This document shows, piece by piece, positions 17,631-25,715 of a stretch of 42,846 nt of DNA (its first letter is position 1; each line of letters opens with the position of its first letter). The stretch lies in contig JAFDZQ010000058.1 in NCBI GenBank assembly GCA_018266895.1, forward strand, positions 1-42,846. Reading direction: 5' to 3'. This DNA comes from Bacteroidota bacterium. Its GTDB lineage: Bacteria > Bacteroidota > Ignavibacteria > Tepidaquicellales > Tepidaquicellaceae. The notes beneath the pieces are model-generated. The model had not been told where the DNA came from, did not search any database, and was given only the letters and a program-made list of their open reading frames with translations. The position numbers and the translations under genes were made by a program.

Positions 17631-18746
17631 ATGTCTTTCAAAGCGCTGAAATTTTCAAACAACAGAAATACTGATATAATGGGAACGTTAAGAATAAGAA
17701 TAAAAGAATATTTTGATTCCATGAAAATTGCAAGGTACGGAGATTCTTCAATGGTCCGCAAAACCGTCATAATGCTTTCCATGTACATAATTCCTTATTT
17801 ACTTATGATATCCGGGCTGGTGACAAACACCTGGATAATATTCGGATTATGGATACTTATGGGATTCGGAATGGCCGGTATCGGATTTTCGGTAATGCAT
17901 GACGCAAATCACGGCTCATATTCAAAAAATGAAAAAGTAAACAGGTATCTCGGATATCTTATTAATCTCATAGGCGGAAGTTCTGTCAACTGGAAAATAC
18001 AGCACAATGTGCTGCACCATTCTTTTACGAACATTGAAGGTTACGATGAGGACATAAGCATCGGGAAGTTAATGAGATTTTCACCTCATCAGAAAAGATA
18101 CTGGATACACAGAATTCAGCATTACTATGCCTGGTTCTTCTATTGTTTTCTGACTATGAACTGGATCACAAGCAAGGATTTTCTTCAGCTCTTCAGATAC
18201 AATAAAATGGGTCTTATTAAAGGTCAGAACCGAACTTTCGGATCATTACTGACCGAACTTGTATTGTCAAAAATTCTGTACATTTCATTGTTTGTTGTTA
18301 TGCCCGTCATTCTGCTTCCTATACCATGGTGGCAGACTCTGATCTTTTTCTTCATTATGCATGCTATTGCAAGTCTGATCATAAGTTTAATTTTTCAGTG
18401 CGCTCATGTAATGCCGACTTCCGACTATCCTCTTCCTGATGACTCAGGAAACATTGAAAATAATTTCACGCTTCATCAGCTGCTTACAACGGCAAATTTT
18501 TCTCCGAAAAGCAGATTGTTCTCCTGGTTCATTGGAGGACTGAATTATCAGATAGAGCATCATTTGTTCCCGAACATCTGCCACATTCATTACAGGAGAA
18601 TTTCAGCTATTGTAAGTAAAACAGCCGATGAATTCGGAATCCCTTATAACGTTCATTCAAACTTTTTTAAGGCGGTAAAAAACCATGTTATAATGCTCCG
18701 TGACCTGGGAAAGTATGATGATGCTTCCGGATGCTATAATAAATGA
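17631..18746 (+). CDS. Membrane fatty acid desaturase (acyl-CoA/acyl-lipid type)
   Basis: This 371-residue integral membrane di-iron enzyme introduces a double bond into acyl chains and so helps set membrane fluidity. All three histidine boxes are present: H90-D-A-N-H94, H125-N-V-L-H-H130 and Q307-I-E-H-H311. The variant third box with Gln in place of the first His is typical of the linoleoyl-CoA/front-end-like desaturase group. No cytochrome b5 domain is fused. Hydrophobic segments lie near 45-85, 165-185 and 210-260. ATG 17631 is used; ATG 17679 (M17) is a possible shorter start. The regiospecificity and partner reductase cannot be read from the sequence. Confidence 0.92.
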   Translation: MSFKALKFSNNRNTDIMGTLRIRIKEYFDSMKIARYGDSSMVRKTVIMLSMYIIPYLLMISGLVTNTWIIFGLWILMGFGMAGIGFSVMHDANHGSYSKNEKVNRYLGYLINLIGGSSVNWKIQHNVLHHSFTNIEGYDEDISIGKLMRFSPHQKRYWIHRIQHYYAWFFYCFLTMNWITSKDFLQLFRYNKMGLIKGQNRTFGSLLTELVLSKILYISLFVVMPVILLPIPWWQTLIFFFIMHAIASLIISLIFQCAHVMPTSDYPLPDDSGNIENNFTLHQLLTTANFSPKSRLFSWFIGGLNYQIEHHLFPNICHIHYRRISAIVSKTADEFGIPYNVHSNFFKAVKNHVIMLRDLGKYDDASGCYNK

Positions 18747-18750
18747 CCTG

Positions 18751-18776
18751 CCGGATTATCCGGATTTGTATTTTTA
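18751..18776 (+). terminator. Probable terminator after the desaturase gene
   Basis: CCGGA (18751-18755) and TCCGG (18759-18763) form a short GC-rich stem with a 3-base loop, followed by a T-rich run ending near 18776. It starts four bases after the stop codon. Confidence 0.45.
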
Positions 18777-18906
18777 TTCAAATTACTTTTTTTGATTTCC
18801 GGTTGTTGTGTTTACCAAAGTCACAGACTTTTGAAACATTAGTTGTTAAGTCCGGAAATTCGTTTTTCAGAATGCATAAATTTTTCATTAATCTAAATTT
18901 ATCATC

Positions 18907-19485
18907 ATGATCAACAGAGACTTTTTCTTCTTCAATTCAAAAAAACTTCTTTTCAACGGAAAATTCAGGCAGTCTCAGGTGGACGGACTGAATGCCGTTC
19001 TAGGTGAATGGGAAAAGAACTATTCCGAAAAAGATGACAGATGGCTTGCTTACATGCTTGCTACGGCACATCACGAGACAGACAGGAGAATGCAGCCGAT
19101 TGAGGAATACGGCAAGGGTAAAGGAAGACCTTACGGCAAGAATATTAAAATGAACGGTACGAGATATTATGATACGGCTAATTTGTTTTACGGGAGGGGT
19201 TTCGTGCAGCTTACCTGGTATGAAAATTATCAGAAGGCGGGTAATAAACTCGGACTGGATCTGATAAAGAAACCCGAAAAAGCTCTTGAGCTTCCTGTCG
19301 CTGTTAAAATAATGTTTCTCGGAATGATGGAAGGTTGGTTCACCGGAAAAAAGCTTTCGCAGTATTTTAATTCGACAACAGAAGATGTATATAATGCAAG
19401 AAGGATAATTAACGGAACGGACAAGGCAAGCCTGATTGCGGATTATGCCTATGATTATTACAGCTGTATAAGCTATACCACATAA
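18907..19485 (+). CDS. GH19-type endolysin/chitinase-like hydrolase
   Basis: This 192-residue single-domain enzyme has no signal peptide. It has the glycoside hydrolase 19 hallmarks: A-H-H-E-T-D (E57, the expected general acid), P-I-E-E-Y-G with a second Glu (66/67), and Y-G-R-G-F-V-Q-L-T-W (95-104). The short, single-domain form is that of phage endolysins and COG3179 proteins that cut peptidoglycan, rather than secreted plant-type chitinases. No holin, spanin or phage structural gene is nearby, so it may be a domesticated phage gene, a contractile-system effector or a cell-wall remodelling enzyme. tag follows 16 bases downstream and is probably co-transcribed. Confidence 0.85.
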   Translation: MINRDFFFFNSKKLLFNGKFRQSQVDGLNAVLGEWEKNYSEKDDRWLAYMLATAHHETDRRMQPIEEYGKGKGRPYGKNIKMNGTRYYDTANLFYGRGFVQLTWYENYQKAGNKLGLDLIKKPEKALELPVAVKIMFLGMMEGWFTGKKLSQYFNSTTEDVYNARRIINGTDKASLIADYAYDYYSCISYTT

Positions 19486-19501
19486 TTAATCTGATTAACT
19501 C

Positions 19502-20050
19502 ATGACATACTGCGGGTATATTAATTCGCTCAAAGCAGACGAATATAATGTTCACAGGGAATATCACGACACTCAGTACGGATTTCCCCTAAACAGCGAT
19601 AATGAACTCTTCGGAAGATTGATACTTGAGATAAATCAGGCGGGACTCAGCTGGACTACAATTCTTAAAAAACAAAAATCATTCCGCAAAGCATATAATA
19701 ATTTTGACATAAAAAAAGTCGCTTCCTACGGCGAAAAGGATTTTAACCGGCTGATGAACGATGCCGGAATAATAAGAAACAGACTTAAGATTAACGCTGC
19801 CATTGAAAATGCAAAAACAATTCTTGAAATTCAGAAAGAATCAGGCTCGTTTAAAAAATGGCTCGATCATCATCACCCGAAAACAAGGACAGAATGGACA
19901 AAGCTGTTTAAACAGACTTTCAGATTCACGGGAGGAGAAATAGTAAATGAATTTCTCGTCAGTTCGGGATATCTTCCTGATGCTCACGAAAAAGGATGCA
20001 AAGTCTATGAAAAGATTTTAAAGCTTAAACCGAAATGGACTGAAGCATAA
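19502..20050 (+). CDS. tag: DNA-3-methyladenine glycosylase I
   Basis: The enzyme removes 3-methyladenine from alkylated DNA as the first step of base excision repair. The 182 residues align with Tag throughout. The zinc-snap residues are visible as C4 near the N-terminus, the His in Y-H-D-T-Q-Y-G, and the C-terminal D-A-H-E-K-G-C. The catalytic-site segment L-E-I-N-Q-A-G-L-S-W matches L-E-x-Q-Q-A-G-L-S-W of characterised Tag proteins, and D-A-G-I-I-R-N-R-L-K-I is the conserved helix-hairpin-like segment. The usual N-terminal C-x-W is C-G-Y here. It lies directly behind the GH19 gene. Confidence 0.93.
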   Translation: MTYCGYINSLKADEYNVHREYHDTQYGFPLNSDNELFGRLILEINQAGLSWTTILKKQKSFRKAYNNFDIKKVASYGEKDFNRLMNDAGIIRNRLKINAAIENAKTILEIQKESGSFKKWLDHHHPKTRTEWTKLFKQTFRFTGGEIVNEFLVSSGYLPDAHEKGCKVYEKILKLKPKWTEA

Positions 20051-20198
20051 GTAAAATACTTCCTGTTGATTAAAATACATCCCTTAAACGCTCAGGGATC
20101 TTTACTGCATAGAGATCCTGCACTCTGCCGCCGGAAAAGTAAAATTGGTTTTAACTTTAAAATCTGTAACTCAGTAAACCCGAAGCTCATTAGTTTAT

Positions 20199-21182
20199 TC
20201 AGAACGAATATCCCAGGCCAGTATAAATCCTGAATCTGTTTTCCGGCTGATCTCCGTTAAGATTTTCATTTACCGGAAGCTGTAATGTCATATCAAGAGA
20301 AAACTTTTTATAGTAAATGTCAAGCCCTCCCGTTGCGAACAAAACGCTGCCTCCCGAACCTTCGGCAATTTCGCCTTTGTATCTGTCCTCTTTTGCAGTT
20401 TCAAAGTATACTCCGGCATGAGGAAGAAAAGCGAAATTGCCCGCATCTGCTTCATAAAAGAATGATGAAGTTATATTGAACCTGTTTGCAAATCTGTAAT
20501 CATTATTGTTTACCGTATTGACAGTATAAACCACATCATTGCTCCATCCAAGATCGTATTCAAGTAGTTTGGAAATATATGTTCCGGTAAAAATGAAATC
20601 AAACGCTCCCGTTCCCGGCTGAAAATGCGGCTCTACTGATCCGTTTGTCAGTGTTTTGTTATACACTCCTGTCGGGAGTTTAATTCCTCCTCCGAGAAAA
20701 ATCCTCTGCCAGTATTTCGTTTTTCCGTTCATGTCCGTATTGTAAATCTGATACTGTGCGAGAAGTTTTGCATCTCCGAAACCGTTAAGAGTTTTTCCGT
20801 CTATGTTATTCTGAGAGAACGGGACGCTGAACAGGATTTTGATCTTCGGAGTAATATAATATCTTCCGAAAAGTTCAAGGTTGTTATAATACTCGGCGGA
20901 CTGCGTACCTTCATGATCCGGATGATCATTCTGTGCAAGAGATTCAGTTGTATGTGCTTCGGTAACAAATTTGAATGTGTGAAATCTTAATCCGACAATG
21001 TTAAGATGGTAATTCGGATCAATACCCATATAACAACCGCACAGATCACATCCGATATCTGAAATACTTCCTATATCGGAGAGCTTTTCAGGACTTTTCA
21101 GAAGTTTAAGTTCGACTTTATCTTTAGAATAAACTGATGTTATCAAACAAAAAATTGTAAATAAAGAAAATATTTTTTTCAT
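20199..21182 (-). CDS. Putative outer-membrane transporter with N-terminal CxxCxC motif
   Basis: This 327-residue exported protein has a signal peptide (1-19). A short segment near the new N-terminus contains C45-D-L-C48-G-C50-Y-M-G-I-D-P-N-Y-H, a likely metal-binding cluster. A loop with H-P-D-H-E at ~85-90 adds possible ligands. The rest is amphipathic beta strand, with segments such as G-F-G-D-A-K-L-L-A-Q-Y and G-G-G-I-K-L-P-T-G-V-Y that are typical of the phenol-degradation MetA/transporter-like barrel family. It ends in a Y-S-F terminal strand. The next gene upstream on the same strand is a small Cys-rich membrane protein. Together they suggest transition-metal handling, probably copper or a related metal; this is inference. 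Confidence 0.72.
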   Translation of the reverse strand: MKKIFSLFTIFCLITSVYSKDKVELKLLKSPEKLSDIGSISDIGCDLCGCYMGIDPNYHLNIVGLRFHTFKFVTEAHTTESLAQNDHPDHEGTQSAEYYNNLELFGRYYITPKIKILFSVPFSQNNIDGKTLNGFGDAKLLAQYQIYNTDMNGKTKYWQRIFLGGGIKLPTGVYNKTLTNGSVEPHFQPGTGAFDFIFTGTYISKLLEYDLGWSNDVVYTVNTVNNNDYRFANRFNITSSFFYEADAGNFAFLPHAGVYFETAKEDRYKGEIAEGSGGSVLFATGGLDIYYKKFSLDMTLQLPVNENLNGDQPENRFRIYTGLGYSF

Positions 21183-21300
21183 ATAAATTTAATTTAGATT
21201 TTATTCTAAAAAATTCAGAATAATTCAGATCAAAACAAGTAACGCAATAAAGGGACATTAATGCCTTAATTGAATTTATCAGGAAATTATGAAAAAAAGG

Positions 21301-21669
21301 TTATGACTGCGGCGGATGATCTATACTATTGTGAAAAATTATTGCAGGTAAAAAAGATTTGAAAACATGATGTTTAATGCTTTTATGGGGAAACAAAATT
21401 TTCGTATTCTCACTGAGATCGTATTCGGATATTTTGATTTTAATTTCCGAAGTCTGCTGCTTGCTGTTTTTTTCTCCCTCCTGTTCACTGATAATTTTGT
21501 CAAGATAACAATGAGCGTTGCAGCAGGATTTCTTTTTTTCGCAGAAATTTTCGGTAAGTCTTGCTGTGTTGATTGAATAGAGAGCATAGTAAAACATAAG
21601 ATAACTGGCATGAATCAGCAAAATCCCCGCCATGCAGATACAAAAAAATGTTTTGAATGCTTTTTTCAA
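21301..21669 (-). CDS. Small Cys-rich membrane protein, probable metal handling
   Basis: This 122-residue protein starts at TTG 21669; no ATG in frame lies upstream, and the next Met (residue 13) would cut the hydrophobic segment. The TM or signal anchor covers ~8-30. Right after it is E-N-F-C43-E-K-K-K-S-C49-C50-N-A-H-C54-Y-L. This matches the arrangement of short Bacteroidota proteins with N-x-C-x(n)-C-x-x-x-C-x-L found near metal-related outer-membrane genes. The C-terminal half is soluble and contains several His residues. It lies 118 bases ahead of the CxxCxC barrel gene and is probably its operon leader. The substrate is not determined. Confidence 0.6.
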   Translation of the reverse strand: MKKAFKTFFCICMAGILLIHASYLMFYYALYSINTARLTENFCEKKKSCCNAHCYLDKIISEQEGEKNSKQQTSEIKIKISEYDLSENTKILFPHKSIKHHVFKSFLPAIIFHNSIDHPPQS

Positions 21670-21750
21670 ATTAATGATCCTGTGGTTTCAGATCAGGTTA
21701 TATTTTAAAATTTGTTATTCAATAAATTTTCCTGGATCAGGAAATATCTG

Positions 21751-22215
21751 TTATTCCTTGGGACGGTGTATAACATCAAGATCAATAAGTTTCTGTTCTT
21801 CTCTGCTTATGGATCCGTATCCCCAGATTCCTCCGGAAGCTTTTGCAACCTGAGTCGAGAGAGTTAATATACTTTTATAGAACTCCATTGCGAACTTTTT
21901 ATCGAGCTTTGGCAGAATTTGATTTATTTTTGCAAGTCTCGAATTAATCTTTTCCGTTCTGTCATGAACATCATGCGGTATCATCACTATATACTCTTTA
22001 AGAGACTCATCAAAAGTCCTGTCTACCTCTTTATAATAATTCTGCAGAATGGAATCCTTATCCTCAGCTCTGAAGTGCGCAATTTTAGCTCCCCAGTCAA
22101 TCTCCTTTTCTTCAATATTTCCTTCAGCTCCTGCAATAAGAAGAGTTATCAGTGCCGGCGCACTGAGCATTATATGGATTTCGTGATCGTTCAGATTCTT
22201 GAATTCAGGTATCAT
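21751..22215 (-). CDS. Small conserved all-helical cytosolic protein, possibly TerB-like
   Basis: The frame is open from 22320, but the first 35 residues of that long version are Lys/Phe-rich and unlike a protein start. ATG 22215 (M-I-P-E-F-K-N-L) gives a plausible 154-residue protein. It contains A-P-A-L-I-T-L-L-I-A-G-A-E-G-N-I-E-E-K-E-I, an acidic helix-turn segment reminiscent of TerB/TIM44-associated or calcium-responsive families, then Y-K-E-V-D-R-T-F and I-P-H-D-V-H-D-R. No TM is present. The function is unknown. The divergent neighbour is lplA, across the region with paired inverted repeats. Confidence 0.6.
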   Translation of the reverse strand: MIPEFKNLNDHEIHIMLSAPALITLLIAGAEGNIEEKEIDWGAKIAHFRAEDKDSILQNYYKEVDRTFDESLKEYIVMIPHDVHDRTEKINSRLAKINQILPKLDKKFAMEFYKSILTLSTQVAKASGGIWGYGSISREEQKLIDLDVIHRPKE

Positions 22216-22401
22216 TATGATTTTTTGTTTATTATGTTTTCTGGTCGGGTATAAAAAACAAAATTTACACTTAAGTATAAAGGAAAAATTTAAATCCTTG
22301 TTATTAAGAATTAATGACATTTCCCCCGGCTTCGTATTGAGATCTGAGTTTTAAAAAACAACTGTAATTGTAATATTATCTGAAACGGAGATACAAGACT
22401 T

Positions 22402-22444
22402 ACATATTCCGGGATTTAATTTGTGTGAATAAATCGGAATATGT
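22402..22444. repeat. Inverted repeat A upstream of lplA
   Basis: ACATATTCCG (22402-22411) and CGGAATATGT (22435-22444) are perfect 10-base arms with a 23-base spacer. It brackets the possible -33 element. It could be an operator or an RNA stem, depending on the true transcription start. Confidence 0.55.
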
Positions 22445-22450
22445 TATTAG

Positions 22451-22490
22451 ATTTGCCGAAAAGATTCAGAATAATTACTGATCGGCAAAT
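22451..22490. repeat. Inverted repeat B upstream of lplA
   Basis: ATTTGCCGA (22451-22459) and TCGGCAAAT (22482-22490) are perfect 9-base arms, extendable by a G-U and an A-U pair, with a 22-base spacer and a T-rich run after it. It overlaps the possible -7 element. Terminator, attenuator or operator are all open. Confidence 0.55.
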
Positions 22491-22566
22491 TTTAATCTTT
22501 ATTAAATGAGCGGAAACTAAATCTCCTGCTTTAAGTTATTTTCTGAAGTAAACTTCTCTTTTTAAT

Positions 22567-23562
22567 ATGCTGAAATTAATAGACAACAGGAATATTGCAG
22601 ATCCTTTTATTAATCTTGCTCTCGAAGAATACTGTGTGCGAAATCTTGATATGAGAGATGAATATCTTCTTTTTTATATAAATGAACCTTCAGTCATAAT
22701 AGGAAAACATCAGAATACAATTGAAGAAATCAACAGCCGATACATAAAGGAAAAAAATATTAATGTTGTAAGAAGAATTTCCGGAGGAGGTACTGTGTAT
22801 CATGACAAGGGAAATCTTAATTTCAGCTTTATGACAAAACACTCACAGAAAAGCATACATAATTTTAAATTATTTACCGGTCCGGTAATAAAGGTCTTAA
22901 ATCAGCTCGGCGTTAATGCTGAATTAAACGGAAGAAATGATATTACGGTGAAAGACAGAAAAATTTCCGGTAATGCTCAGTTCACAGATACTAAATCGAT
23001 GTTCAGTCACGGCACACTTCTCTTTGATACAGATTTAGAAAGTGTTGTAAATGCTCTTAATGTAAATGCTGAGAAAATAGAGAGTAAAGGAATAAAATCC
23101 GTCAGAAGCAGGGTTGCAAATATTAAAGAGTTTTTAAAGCAGGATATTTCCACTGAAGATTTCAGGGATATACTGAAGAAAAATATTTTCAACAGTCACG
23201 AGTTTATTCCTGTTTACGAACTTTCCGGCAAAGAATGGGAAAACGTATATAAACTTGCAGATTCCAAATACAGAACCTGGGAATGGAATTACGGAAGATC
23301 TCCGGAATTCAATATCCGGAAAATCAGAAGGTTCGGATTCGGACAAATTGATGCAAGGATATTTGTAAAAGACGGCATAATTGAAGGAATAAAGATATTC
23401 GGTGATTTTCTGGGACACGGGGAATTATCCGATATTGAAGATCTGATCAGGGGAATAAAATACAATGAAGATAGTTTATCGGAAACTCTGAAAAACACAG
23501 ACCTGAAAAATTACTTCGGAAAAATAAATATACACGAATTTATCTCTTTTTTATTAAATTAG
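22567..23562 (+). CDS. lplA: Lipoate-protein ligase
   Basis: The enzyme activates lipoate with ATP and transfers it to the lipoyl domains of 2-oxoacid dehydrogenases and GcvH. The 331 residues contain the full catalytic core: S-V-I-I-G-K-H-Q-N, the R-R-I-S-G-G-G-T-V-Y-H-D lipoyl-AMP loop, G-R-N-D-I-T-V-K-D-R-K-I-S-G-N-A-Q with the conserved Lys, and H-G-T-L-L. A C-terminal accessory domain (~250-331) is present, so it should be able to activate free lipoate by itself. It stands alone, with paired inverted repeats in front and three inverted repeats behind it. Confidence 0.93.
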   Translation: MLKLIDNRNIADPFINLALEEYCVRNLDMRDEYLLFYINEPSVIIGKHQNTIEEINSRYIKEKNINVVRRISGGGTVYHDKGNLNFSFMTKHSQKSIHNFKLFTGPVIKVLNQLGVNAELNGRNDITVKDRKISGNAQFTDTKSMFSHGTLLFDTDLESVVNALNVNAEKIESKGIKSVRSRVANIKEFLKQDISTEDFRDILKKNIFNSHEFIPVYELSGKEWENVYKLADSKYRTWEWNYGRSPEFNIRKIRRFGFGQIDARIFVKDGIIEGIKIFGDFLGHGELSDIEDLIRGIKYNEDSLSETLKNTDLKNYFGKINIHEFISFLLN

Positions 23563-23575
23563 AATTTATTTATTT

Positions 23576-23609
23576 AGTATACAATTTTTCGGGAACTTAA
23601 TTGTATACT
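23576..23609. repeat. Inverted repeat 1 after lplA
   Basis: AGTATACAATT (23576-23586) and AATTGTATACT (23599-23609) form a perfect 11-base stem with a 12-base loop, extendable by a G-U and two A-U pairs. No T-run follows. Confidence 0.55.
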
Positions 23610-23627
23610 GAAAAGTTGTACATATCG

Positions 23628-23645
23628 ACTTGACACAGTTCAAGT
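23628..23645. repeat. Inverted repeat 2 after lplA
   Basis: ACTTGA (23628-23633) and TCAAGT (23640-23645) form a 6-base stem with a 6-base loop. It is short and weak alone, but sits between two stronger repeats. Confidence 0.35.
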
Positions 23646-23680
23646 TATTGTTCTTTCATATTTTGTTCTTCCTTTAATTT

Positions 23681-23743
23681 AATCTTCACACAGTCTTTTT
23701 CATGATTTATCACGATTAAGAATTTGTGTGAAGATTTTTTTTT
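23681..23743 (+). terminator. Rho-independent terminator of lplA
   Basis: AATCTTCACACA (23681-23692) and TGTGTGAAGATT (23725-23736) form a perfect 12-base stem around a 32-base loop, followed by an unbroken run of T to 23743. The T-run reaches the stop codon of the convergent recN, so the two genes share this boundary. Confidence 0.65.
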
Positions 23744-25457
23744 AATGCTTTTCGATCAGTTCTGAAGCGCTTTTCAATGAAGCCTCTGTTACTTTCTCAC
23801 CGCTAATAAGCTTTGCCACTTCCAGAACTTTCTCATTTTCTGACAATTCTCTTATTTCTGCAATAGTTTCTCCGTTTTCTTCTTTTTTGCTAACATGAAA
23901 ATGTCTTTCGCTTATTGCAGCGATCTGAGGAAGGTGAGTTATGCAGATTATCTGGTGTGATTCTGATAACAGATGAAGAATTTTTCCTGCTTTCTGAGCT
24001 ATTCTACCGCTTATTCCGGAATCTATTTCATCAAAAACAAGCACAGGTATGTCGTCTTTTTCGGATAATACTTTTTTTATGGCAAGCATTATTCTTGAGA
24101 TTTCACCGCCTGAGGCTGACTTTCTGAGAGGAGAAAAATCAGTTCCCTTATTTATTTTGATTAAAAATTCTATTTCATTAAACCCTTTTTCAGTGATTTT
24201 TACATATTCCTTCCCGGTTTTAAAAGACAGAAGATCATTTTCTTTTCCGTTTATATTTTTAAAATCTGTTAAAAACTCGGCTGATTCCAGACCAATTTCT
24301 CTTAAAATGATATTTATACCCTTTTCCAGTTCTTTTGATTTCTTTTTTCTTTTATCTGATAATTCTTTTGCAAGTTTATATACAACTTCTCTCTTTAATT
24401 CAATCTTTTTGAAAAGCTGTTCGGTTTCATAATCAAAGTTTTCAGCAAATTTAAGTTCTTCCGCTAACTCTTCGGACCTTGTTATAAGTTCTTCAACCGA
24501 CATTCCGTACTTTTTCTTTAACTGACTTATAGAACTTAGTCTGTTTCTTATATTATCCGTTTTACTACTGTCAAAATTAAGTTCTGACCTGTAACTTCTC
24601 AGTGATTCCGAACTTTCTTTTATCAGCACATAGGAATTTTCAATATCCTCAATAATCCTTTCAATATTTTTATCAAAATTAACAATTTTCTTAAGCTCCT
24701 TAATTGCAATTCTGACTGAGGAAAGCGCATTTGAATCATTTTCAGATAAAACGTTCAGCGATTCTGTAAGTGATATAGATATATCTTCCGAATTTTCAAG
24801 TTTGTTTAATTCATTTTCAAGAATATTATCTTCATCAGGACTTAAATTTAAATTATTAATTTCTTTCAGCTCAAATTCCAAAAAAGTTTTCTTTGAAAGG
24901 AGTTCTTCCTTTTTTTGAGTTAATTCATTAAAACTGTGTATATTTTTTTTCAATTCATTTAACTCCGATGAAAATCTTAAAAGAAGATCTTTATTGCCTG
25001 CAAAACTGTCGAGTATTCCTGTATGGGTATCTTTGTTAAGCAGAGACTGATGTTCATTCTGAGAATGAATATCAATTATATTGTCCCCGAGCTTTTTCAT
25101 ATCTGAAATAGTTACGGGATTATCATTTATAAAATTTCTGCTTATTCCCTTTTTAAGGAGTTCTCTTCTGAGAATTACTATTCCGTTTTTAAAATCTTCG
25201 TCCGGAAGGATATTTTGAAGAATTGAAATGACATTCTTATTTAAACTGAAATCAAAATGTCCTTCAATAATAAGTTTATCCTGATCTTTTTTTATTATTG
25301 AATAATCCGCTCTTTCACCAAGAAGCATTGAAAGGGCATCAAGTATAATTGATTTGCCTGCTCCTGTTTCGCCTGTAAGAATGTTTAATCCTTTAGAAAA
25401 ATCAATTTCTGATTCTTTTATAATCAGATAATTTTTAATAAATAACTTTTCTATCAT
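23742..25457 (-). CDS. recN: DNA repair protein RecN
   Basis: RecN is an SMC-like ATPase that acts at DNA double-strand breaks. The 571 residues show L-T-G-E-T-G-A-G-K-S (Walker A) near the N-terminus, a long coiled-coil middle (~150-360), then the signature S-A-S-G-G-E-I-S-R and Walker B P-V-L-V-F-D-E-I-D-S-G-I-S-G. ATG 25457 (M-I-E-K-L-F-I-K-N-Y) fits the family start. An upstream in-frame ATG at 25574 would add 39 residues unlike RecN and would run into the putative origin sequences. The gene points away from dnaA's start and converges with lplA. Confidence 0.94.
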   Translation of the reverse strand: MIEKLFIKNYLIIKESEIDFSKGLNILTGETGAGKSIILDALSMLLGERADYSIIKKDQDKLIIEGHFDFSLNKNVISILQNILPDEDFKNGIVILRRELLKKGISRNFINDNPVTISDMKKLGDNIIDIHSQNEHQSLLNKDTHTGILDSFAGNKDLLLRFSSELNELKKNIHSFNELTQKKEELLSKKTFLEFELKEINNLNLSPDEDNILENELNKLENSEDISISLTESLNVLSENDSNALSSVRIAIKELKKIVNFDKNIERIIEDIENSYVLIKESSESLRSYRSELNFDSSKTDNIRNRLSSISQLKKKYGMSVEELITRSEELAEELKFAENFDYETEQLFKKIELKREVVYKLAKELSDKRKKKSKELEKGINIILREIGLESAEFLTDFKNINGKENDLLSFKTGKEYVKITEKGFNEIEFLIKINKGTDFSPLRKSASGGEISRIMLAIKKVLSEKDDIPVLVFDEIDSGISGRIAQKAGKILHLLSESHQIICITHLPQIAAISERHFHVSKKEENGETIAEIRELSENEKVLEVAKLISGEKVTEASLKSASELIEKH

Positions 25458-25715
25458 TATTAATAATTTATATAAAAAATTAGTAGCAGTAGCAGTGATG
25501 TTAATTGTGTCAGTAAGCCGGAATATTAATACAGTACTGAATGAACAGTCTTTATAAGATGTTAATAAAAACAACTTAAATAATAAATATTAACATTTAA
25601 AGACAGGATTTTTTAATTAACAAAAATTAAATGTTAATAAGAGAAAGTTATTAAGATGATTCGGTAAGTTACTTACAAGTTGTTAGAAGGAGTATATTCT
25701 TTTATAAAAAAAGTA
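25458..25715. other. Candidate origin arm between recN and dnaA
   Basis: This is 258 bases of AT-rich, gene-free DNA. TGTTAATAA, the reverse complement of TTATTAACA, occurs at 25560-25568 and 25632-25640. Near matches with one change lie at 25587-25595 (ATATTAACA) and 25614-25622 (TAATTAACA). The same nonamer recurs on the other side of dnaA. A two-part origin flanking dnaA is known in other bacteria; here it is inferred. Confidence 0.5.

Larger units (their letters stand above)
22216..22566. other. Divergent intergenic region ahead of lplA
   Basis: This is 351 bases of AT-rich DNA between divergent starts. It holds two long inverted repeats at 22402-22444 and 22451-22490 and a possible Bacteroidota-type promoter: TTTG at 22420-22423 and TAGATTTG, matching TAnnTTTG, at 22448-22455. 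The 24-base spacer is a little long for that promoter type. No other ORF is credible here. Confidence 0.5.

Noticed and set aside
18816..18838. Similarity of CAAAGTCACAG...ACTTTTGAAACA to the repeat patch before radA
   Set aside because: The shared 11-mer is in inverse orientation and the second part has mismatches; it may well be chance.
20096..20118. GGATCT/AGATCC inverted repeat after tag
   Set aside because: Only 6 pairs with an 11-base loop and no T-run; within chance for AT-rich intergenic DNA.
21045..21056. Partial ATCACATCCG match inside the CxxCxC barrel gene
   Set aside because: Only the first 10 bases match and it encodes the conserved Cys segment, so it is not counted as a copy of the intergenic element.
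25458..25574. Upstream ATG extending RecN by 39 residues
   Set aside because: The extension does not resemble RecN, and it covers AT-rich DNA with a putative DnaA box; M-I-E-K-L starts the conserved domain.
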